Positions 40,701 to 49,700 of a stretch of 64,000 nucleotides of DNA are shown here, one piece after another (the stretch's first letter is position 1; each line of letters begins with the position of its first letter). A program made the position numbers and the translations under genes. Under the pieces are notes generated by a model. It worked only from the letters and a program-made list of their open reading frames with translations, ran no database searches and was not told the origin of the DNA. Origin of the DNA: Sipunculus nudus (lineage: Eukaryota; Annelida; Sipuncula; Golfingiida; Sipunculidae); contig CM049309.1 of assembly GCA_026874595.1 (NCBI GenBank), forward strand, positions 55,402,079-55,466,078, given 5' to 3'.

Positions 40701-43700
40701 GGGCCAAAATTGTGCTTGTGTTTAGATCTCACATAGGTCCATATCATACACAAAACTGCAACCATTTTTGCACAGCGTCTGTCTGTTTGTCTGCCGTGGG
40801 CTAAAATCACTCATATCCATGTAGTGGTTTGACTTTTCTGCCTCAAATTTTGCATATGTATACAACTTGGACAGCTTTCTGGATTTGTGGTAGGTTGCAC
40901 AACCTACATACACATTTAGGCTGCAGACATCCATGCTAATATGCAACATACCTCACTCTGTTTCCCCTTGCCACTCAATCCATGCCTCACTTCACTCTGA
41001 TTTTGGCAGATACATGTAGTCACTTGTCGGCTACTCGTATTCTAGTTTTTAAAGTTTACTCATTTTTTCTCTATTTTTCAGATATGTAAATACAGACTAA
41101 ATCTTGGCCTGTTGGTTAATCTGTTTGATGCTTCAGTTGAATGGGTATCTACCATTCTGATGATAAAATTTCTTTTTGTGAATCTCTTCCCAGTCAGCTG
41201 AGCGTCATGACCCATGGGTCACTTGTTAAAGGACATTATCAGGAACAATATTAATCCTATTCTTTCATACTATCAGTTCACTTATGCTGTATACAAAGGT
41301 TTCTCAGCAAAACCATTCCAGCACACAGTCTAATTTTCTCGCATACAACTGTTTTACACCTTGTTATACCCCTGCATGTTGGTAAACACGGTCTGTTTAC
41401 CAAAACAAGGCCGTGTGACCGGTGGTCCGATTAAGAGGGGCAACAAGCGGTGTTTCAGCCAGCCAGCGGGTACATGTATTACAGTTTTGAGCCAATGAAG
41501 TCAGGGCATCTTCTGATTAGCACGTGTTGTGGCTTGCGCAGCACACAGCCAGATGCACTAGCTTTGTTTTTGTTGACACCTGCGATCAGGCCCGGTTCAC
41601 TGTTTTTAACACTCGTTTACAGGAGTAAGCAAATGGTTTCAAGGCAATATTTTGGTAGGTACAGATTTATTTCAAAGGGAAAAAAAAACATTTTTCATGT
41701 TAATTCAACATGCTTTATAGGCGATTTGACCCCTTTAATAAATGATATAGAACCAACCCAGTTATACACATGAAAACTTCTGCCATATTTTTCAAGCCAG
41801 GCCTATCTGTGGTTTTACTTCCTTTTCATCGTCTGATCAAATCAAGAGGAAGTCTGTAAATTATACAATAATGAAATCCCTAAAAACTGGAAACAAGAGG
41901 GGTTGAATATTATTTTACCTTACATGGGTCAAAAGTTATCCTCCCTATTTTATCTTAAAACTCAGCAAGGACTGATCATAATTGGCAAAAAATGATTAAT
42001 TGCCGAAAACTATCTGCCAAATTAATTCAAACTTGTTTTTTTTTCAGATATACACAATCTGTCATTATTTGATATGGTGGTCTGAGTGTGTATTATGGCC
42101 AGTTCTTTCTTTAGCAGTTTTCATCAACATATTTTGATAGGCCTGTAATACTTTCATTGGCTTATCACGGAATCTGGCATTGAATCTGATGTATTCCTTA
42201 GACAAGTTTTTTCATAAATGCAAAAATGTTGATGATAGGTCTATCATGATAATAGCTATATTGTCTAGTGTTTTAATTGGAAATTAAAAATTGTTTTTCT
42301 GTCATATCATCTGGAAAACGAAAGTGATGGATTAGTGTTTTAGCTGCTTTTAGGGTAATTAATCTAAACAGGTTGATGGGTAGGACTGTATTTGTGTTCT
42401 ATTAATTATTCAGGCTACAGAAGGGACAAGTTTTCAGATACACAAAGTTTGATGCAATATTTATCAGCTGGATTGCCTAAATTTTATATACACTTAATAA
42501 GTTTTCTTTAAGTATGAAAATACATATCATATATATTTATGATATTAATGTATCAAAGATCATATACAGACAAAGTTCAATTGGTGTAGATATTATAAAC
42601 CAGTATGTATAAAAGTTTAAAAGCAGCCAAGTTTCCATAAGTGTAAATTTCATATATTATCAGAAGTTTATCAAAAGCCAGTGTTCAGTTGGTGTTGATA
42701 TCATATATGTTCAACAGATTATCAGAAGCCAAGGTTCCATAAGTGGGGATATCATACGTATGAAAGATTATCAGAATTCAATTTTCCATCAATACAGTTA
42801 TCATGTACGGTATGTATGGAACATTATAAGAAACAAATGTTCCATCAATGTTTGTATCATATATCAATAGAAGATAAGCAAAAGCCAAGGTTCCACCAGT
42901 GAAGGTATTGTATATGTATAGTAAATAATGATCGGCCTGGGGTTCCATTGGAAAAGATATGATAAGTCTAAAGAAGATAAACATCAGCCAAGGTTCCATA
43001 AGTAGAGATATCATATATATATATATATAAGATTATCATCAGCCATTGTTTCAGTCAGTGTAGATATTATATATGTGTGGAGGATAATCAGGAGCCAAAG
43101 TTCATCAGTTTAGATATCATATATGTATAGATAATTATCATCAGCCAGTGTTTCAGTCAGTGTAGATATCATATATTTACATATAGGATTAAAAGCTGCA
43201 CAAGTGTATTGTAACTGGTGACAGAGATACAACATGCAAATGTTAAGGAAAAATACCAGACACATATACAGATGTAGATTTTAAATTTCTGATGGGATTA
43301 CAGTGAAACAGGTTACAAAATGTTTTTATTAGGCTAAAAAATCATATAGTATAAATTCAGATAAAAAATCTTAAAGTTTAAAATGATAAAATTCATGAAA
43401 AACTAATCTAAAAATGCTGAAATTCATGTTTATTACAGAGGTAAAAAGTTTGTCTTACCTGTAGGTTTAAAGTTAAGGATAATAATGAACAAATAACATG
43501 TCAGTGACCTGTTTACTGTGTTAACCTGGTCATTTTGTGCCAGTGAAGGAACAATGATATTTTATGTATAGTGTATTGTACACATCAAGCTAATCTGTGT
43601 GTTGTATCCCCATGTTTAAGCGTCATTCTTGCCAAGTAGGTTGGACAGAGGTCTGATTCTGTTGTCCTATCCTAGGCTGCCTTGTTCTATAGATTAAATT

Positions 43701-46700
43701 TTTTCTTATTATTGTTACAAGATAACAATTTTATGACAGCATTTACATTTGAAAATCAAATGCTGTCATACTTAAACACATCTGCAAAATCAGATGCAGT
43801 CTCTTTTTAAATGCATTTGGATTTGGACCAATGCCTGTTTACTGCCATATTTATAGCTTATTAAATTTCTATGAAACATATTTGTTACAACAGAATTTGT
43901 TTTGGTAGCATTTTTCTTCTTCAAGATAATCTTTTATAATTTCATTATTAATATTTTTTTTGTTACCTATAAAAGTAAGAAAATCCAAATGAAATTAGAA
44001 TTTCACATTAGCTTTTGCACTCAGTGCTGGTTTTAATTTTTCTATGTGATATTTGGATTAAGATTAACTTTATGTGGGATTAAATTGTAATATCACCCTG
44101 AGACAAAATTAAAACTGTTATAAAAAAACAGCCATAATGAGTATCTCATTATATATCATGGGTCAGGAGTATTCATCTGTAAAATGTCCCAGTGGATATG
44201 ACATTTAAAGGTTTATCTCCTGACACTTTAAAATCACCAACAGTGGCCTGAGAGAAAAAACAGGGTAGTGGGACACAGGGCAAGTGGTGCAGGATCAATA
44301 AAAAACTGGATCTCAAGGAGGTTATATTTGTTTAGTGGGCACATACAACTGTCCTCGATTCAGCCCTGTCCCAGCCCGCTACAGACAGAGTTATAGCTCT
44401 AGTGGTGTACAATATAAATCTCTAGTATTTGGGAGCTGTAGGATTTACAGCTGCCTGATGTATCCTAAAGCTGTATTTTTAGTTTCACACAGGACAGTCT
44501 AGTCAGGCTGGACCAGTAAAAAATGCTTAATATGCATGACATGTCACACAGCTCACAGACAAGAACGGAACCTCTAATTGCATGAGGTGCTGATATTGAC
44601 AGTTTTCATGAAGAGTTAAATCAGTACTTCCACAGACTATCAGGTGGATTCACATTTCCATCAATTCAAGGAAAAATTATGGCTATATTTACCAGAAAAA
44701 AATGCAAAAGAGTTGAAGAATAAATTCTCCCATACCTGTTACTTGGAGAATACGTCTCAAGTATTGCCATATTGAACTCCCACAGCCTCGGATGCTGGGA
44801 CTTTTCTTGGTTATCTTAAATTGAGAATTCCAACCACATGCTGGCTGTCAAGACAGTACACTTGATGTCTGAGTCCAAGATAAATCTCCTTATTAAAAGA
44901 AATTTAAATGCAGCAAAATAACAAATTAATATTAATAGTAGTCCATGATACCCGAGTCCATGTCCAAGTCAGAATCCCTAAAAAACTGGACTTGCGTCTG
45001 GCATTGCTGGTGCAGACATTGTTCTGTCAATGTGACATTATCCTGATTCTTAGAAACGTAAACATTGTTTACAAGCATCCAGACTCATATGTTGTCTTTT
45101 GGCTTCTTCAGACTTTACACTTATGTCCTACAAACAAAGTGTGGATGCCTTTTTGTTTGTGAAGGTTGACATTTTGAATATTCACAAAAATAAAACCTTA
45201 GTGAATAAGATGCCTCATCTACACAGGTGATCGGACATTTACCTTACAGCCTCATCGTCATATCATACATGTCATACGCTTTGGAGCATTTTTAGCTCAG
45301 CCGACTGAAAGTCATCTGAGCTATAGCGATCAGTCTTTGTCCGTCTTCCAGTCAGCCTGCCAGTTGTCCGTTCACAGAGCACAAATAGTAACTGTTTGAC
45401 CTAGAATCTTCTATCATAAAGTCCTGGGAGGTCCATGAAAAATCTCCTTGGAAACCTGAAATTAGGTACGTCTCTGTTAAACATATCCTTCAAGCTATAG
45501 GGCTTGTAAGTACCCCCCCCCCCACCCAAATAATTAAATTTTATATACAAAAGCTCCAGTACCTGAATAACTACTGCATTGATTTCCATGATTCTTTGCA
45601 TGCATATTGATCATGGAGTGTTTCATCAGTTCCTACTGACTGGTGGCGCCACCTGTATTTTAAAAAAATTTTACGCATTTTTATCTCTATTTTTTAGACC
45701 TTCAAATAGAGGGTTATCCGTTTACAGGGCACAAATCATAACTGTTGGACCTAGAATCTTCTGACTGTACATCCAGGGAGGTTCTAGGCAATTCAAAATT
45801 AGGTCGTTGTGACTTATATTCTGCAAGATATGTGAAAGAACATGATTTAAGCACCCTATATGACAGATCTGCATGATTGGACCTAGAGACTTCTAATTTG
45901 ATAAAGACCCAGGGAGATTCCTGTAAAAATTTCTTGGAAACCTGAAATGTCACTGTGACATATATTCAGCCAGCTGTATGACAGAATATGATTTTAACAC
46001 TCAGATTGGCTCAAATGGTAGCAGTTGGGTGTAGAATGAGGTCATTTTTAGGTATATCCAAGGTCTATTGGCAAAATGCATGATTTTGAGCATTCTGTGA
46101 GTCCTGTTGCCCATATTTCAAGGTTCATTGAATTCAGCTGAGTGTCATTGCCCCCCCCCCCCCACCCAAGCCACCTTGTAAAAGGTAGGGGGGAGGGGGC
46201 AATTCTAAGGAGGTAGGTGGGTGTATATGTATAATCACATGCTGCACCACACAAAAAAATTACCAAATATTAAATAATGAATTTACAGAATCAGGTGTGC
46301 CAAATTGATAATATTTATACCCTAATATAAGTCTTCTTCACATCTTAATAATACCTCTGATCTGTTACTGGGTTTTCATTTTTACTCAAAACCACTGGTG
46401 TGCATGATATGAAGCCCAAAACAAATATAGGCCTACTTTAATGAGAGAGGCAAAGGAAATACCATTTTTAAACTTACTTGAAGTTTAAGTTGTAATTACC
46501 AGATATTACCATGAACAATTATTTAACAGAAAACTGACCAGATTTCAGTCATGTATAATTGATTATTTACACAAGGAGCAATACAAAGAAAGTGTTATAT
46601 TCAAAAGCAGACCTTTCCATAAGGTTATATCAGTTTAAATATTATGCATACAAGTGTATTTCCAACCATTCTTACTAAAGGAAATGCATTATATTTTATT

Positions 46701-49700
46701 CCCTTAACCTCTAAAAATTGCACAGTACTGACATATATTACAAAACACGCTAAATTAAGAAATGAAGTTACAGTTGTTTTCACATGAGGCATGTAGACAT
46801 AAAAGAAATACAATGGATTTTCTATGCAAATAGTTGGAATTTACATCATTTCACAAAAGAAGGTCACACTGACTGCCACCAAAAGTGTGTGTGTGGGGGG
46901 GGGGGGGAGGAGTGTAGCGTTGAAAGAGGAAAAAAGATTGATACCAAAAATAATTACATGTTTTATGTAATCTGTAATTAATTAGTGTGATTTTACAAAT
47001 AATATCAATTTTCCATGTATTATCTACTTATAATGATTAACTATTTCCGCTCATTTAATTGTCCTTGTCAAATGATAAAGATTATGTCATCTGCATATAT
47101 TAAATGATAAAATAATGGATATGTACTTTGTTTAAGTCAGTCCAGTGTAACATCACAAAAATGGAACTCTAACAAAAACCTTGAAAAATTGGAAATAACA
47201 AAAAAATTATCCTCCTGTATATGATGCCAACTGCAAATTAACCATTTACCTCCATTTACATTTTCTAAAGTTGTTATCATTCATGGTTTGTATAAGCTCT
47301 TCATATGGTATCCCATAATGTTAATGTATTGTATCATTTTTGTTAACTGTCAATCCTATCAGATCTTCATCACTTTCACAAGCAACAGTATCATTATCAG
47401 CTGTTCTGTGTCAAGGGTTCAGTGGTGTCATCTGTTGGTCATGGCCATAACCAAAACATAGAAAACTTGGGCAAGTGGTATAGTTTGATATTAGCATCCC
47501 TCTTAATAATTGAGATATCAATCTTGTGAACTGATGCCAAGTTTTGCTCTGTCTCAGGGGATTAACTTAAGAACCTCCAGTATTTCTCCCTTTCATCTGA
47601 TTTTTCTTGATTTCCCACAGGTTTTACATCACCAGAAGCTGGGTCAGTCGAAGGAAGAGTTTTTACAGCTCAACGGACCTCAGATGGCCACTGCCACGCA
47701 CGTGTTAATTGTCATGACTGATGCCGCCATTAATTCTCCATTTGTCTTCCATGAAATTTTATTTGCTGATTGGTTGGGGAAGAAGCTGGTTACAGTTATG
47801 TTCAAAAACACCTGGCAGCGACTCCGGCCTTCACTTAAAGCAGTATTAGGTAGGTCACTGATTCACTCAGTTACTGTCATCAGTCACCACATGTGGTGTT
47901 TTACATTGTTCAAAGTGACATACGTGAGAAAAAGTAGTACATACTTCAGTAGTGCTACATTTCTCATAATTAATAGAAGTAATTAAAGATTTCTCCATTG
48001 GACCCAGGAAATGTATGTTTTTTAAGTGTGTGTGGGTGTAACCAAGCTTTAAACTTTGATAGGAGGTAGATATGATATGAAATACCGGTAGATTGTAATA
48101 TAATGTAAAAACATGACAGATTTGTCTGAATAAACTACAAGAAGTAATAAAAGATGTCTCCATTGAACCTAGGAAATGAATGTTTTTTTTTTTAAATGTG
48201 TGTGTATATTAACCAAGTTTAACTTTTATAGGAGGTAAATATGATATTTAATAGATTGTTATATAATAAAAGAATGACAGATTTGTGGGAATAAACCAAA
48301 AACCTTGCAGGTGTCCCAGCACTGAGGTTAACTGCATCCACATAAAATATACAGAGCAGATTTGAAATTAAAAGTATATAAAGGTGTGAGACAGTGACAA
48401 TGTTTAACATGAAATTCTTTTAGGACAAATGCAGCACCATCTAAATTTGAATATACATATTTAACTTGATAAGTATCTACTCAGTATGTTAATCCTGTAT
48501 GGTAATTGTACATATATCAAATTTAAGTTATATAATGTTATTGGAAATTTTGTTAATACATGCATGTGTTCATGAAGTGTGTGTGTTTGTATTTGAATGT
48601 ATGCTTATCACAACCTGTATGCATTCCCATGAGTGAATGGTCACTGGAAATATCACTTTTATGAACATTATATTTATAAATCTGGTACCACATGTTGACT
48701 TTTATAAAGGTGACTGCCCAGCAGTAGACTTTGCCAGTAAGATGTACTCGGAGTCGATGGATGTGTTAGAGCACCACATGAAGCCAATCCGAGCCATGCC
48801 AGGTGTCATCTTAGAGCAGTCATATCTCAACAAAATGTCAGAGGGCCTCAAGCCATTCTCTCAGCTGGTGCTGCAAGGTATTTATTACTTCAGAATCAAT
48901 AATTCTGATTCTGCCTTGTACGGTTTTTGAAAGGAAAATCCTAAATTTTGAGGATTTTTGCACGGTACAAGAAAAGTGTTATTCTGCACTAAACTTGGTT
49001 GTTACACTACCATTGCCACCAAATTCTCTCTGAGTCTGTAGACTATTAGATTGTCACCTTGACACGGTCTTCAGAGTACTTTTATGTCTCATTTCTTATC
49101 AAACTGTGACAGTTTTATTTCTCCCAGTTCCTCAACACTTGCTACCAAATGGTGGCCTGCTAGCAGTAATAAAACTGTTGAGTGAAGTTGTCTCCAATAA
49201 TATGATAGGTTTTAAATTTCAGTTTGTGAGAACAGAACTTTCTGTGTCATCCTGATTTCCTGTCAGCTGTAACTTAATTACTTGACCCAGAGAAATAACT
49301 GTTTTAACTTGGTAAAATTCAAAGTCATGGTTTATGAAGATGGTAATGTAACATTAAACTAGATGTCCTGAAAATAAATTCAGTTGTTAAAAAAATATTA
49401 TGAGGTATAGGCCTACTAATACAGAGCATAAATAATGTTGAATTTGTTATGGATTGAATTTGTATAAGGATTTTTAGCTGGCACAAAGTTTTACAGATAT
49501 TGTGGACTGGGGAAATATCCATTCTCAGTTATGCTATAATTTGGAGCTTTCCTGAATGCTTAATTTTTTTGGAACATTTCTTCACCTTAAAAATATTGTG
49601 GTATTTAAGATATAATAACTTAAAAATGGTGCTCAAGTCTTTTTAAGAATCAGTCTTGCCCAAATATTTAATATAATATATATTATAAAATATATATAAT

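Larger units (their letters stand above)
36985..41230 (+). mobile_element. family-1 repeat element, copy B, with nested family 2 (4.2 kb)
   Basis: The same hairpin head as copy A (36,988) is followed by GTCCGTCT-type 8-mers. Internal units of about 340 bp are marked by AGGTCTCTGTTACCC at about 37,159, 37,669, 38,013, 38,356 and 38,695. The tail (41,070-41,230) has CAGTCAGCTGAGCGTCATG. The last unit is broken at about 38,886 by family 2 and resumes at about 41,037 with TATTCTAGTTTTTAAAG and TTTTCTCTATTTTT. Confidence 0.75.
22748..47620 (+). other. intron 1 of the TIR-SAM gene (24.9 kb)
   Basis: Donor GTATGT follows CTGCAA; acceptor TTTCCCACAG has a strong pyrimidine tract. The intron cuts TIR2 between its first helix and the rest in phase 0. 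It is packed with repeats: a hAT fragment, two MITEs, at least six minisatellites and three family-1 copies. No further exon is needed, because residues on both sides form a continuous TIR fold pattern. Confidence 0.8.

Noticed and set aside
41450-41773. 107-codon frame in a GC-richer intronic patch
   Set aside because: No recognisable domain, no splice-site support and it lies inside intron 1; kept only as a possible conserved non-coding patch.
47510-47620. In-frame upstream extension of exon 2
   Set aside because: A strong acceptor at 47,620 and the phase-0 match to exon 1 within the TIR fold make these bases intron.
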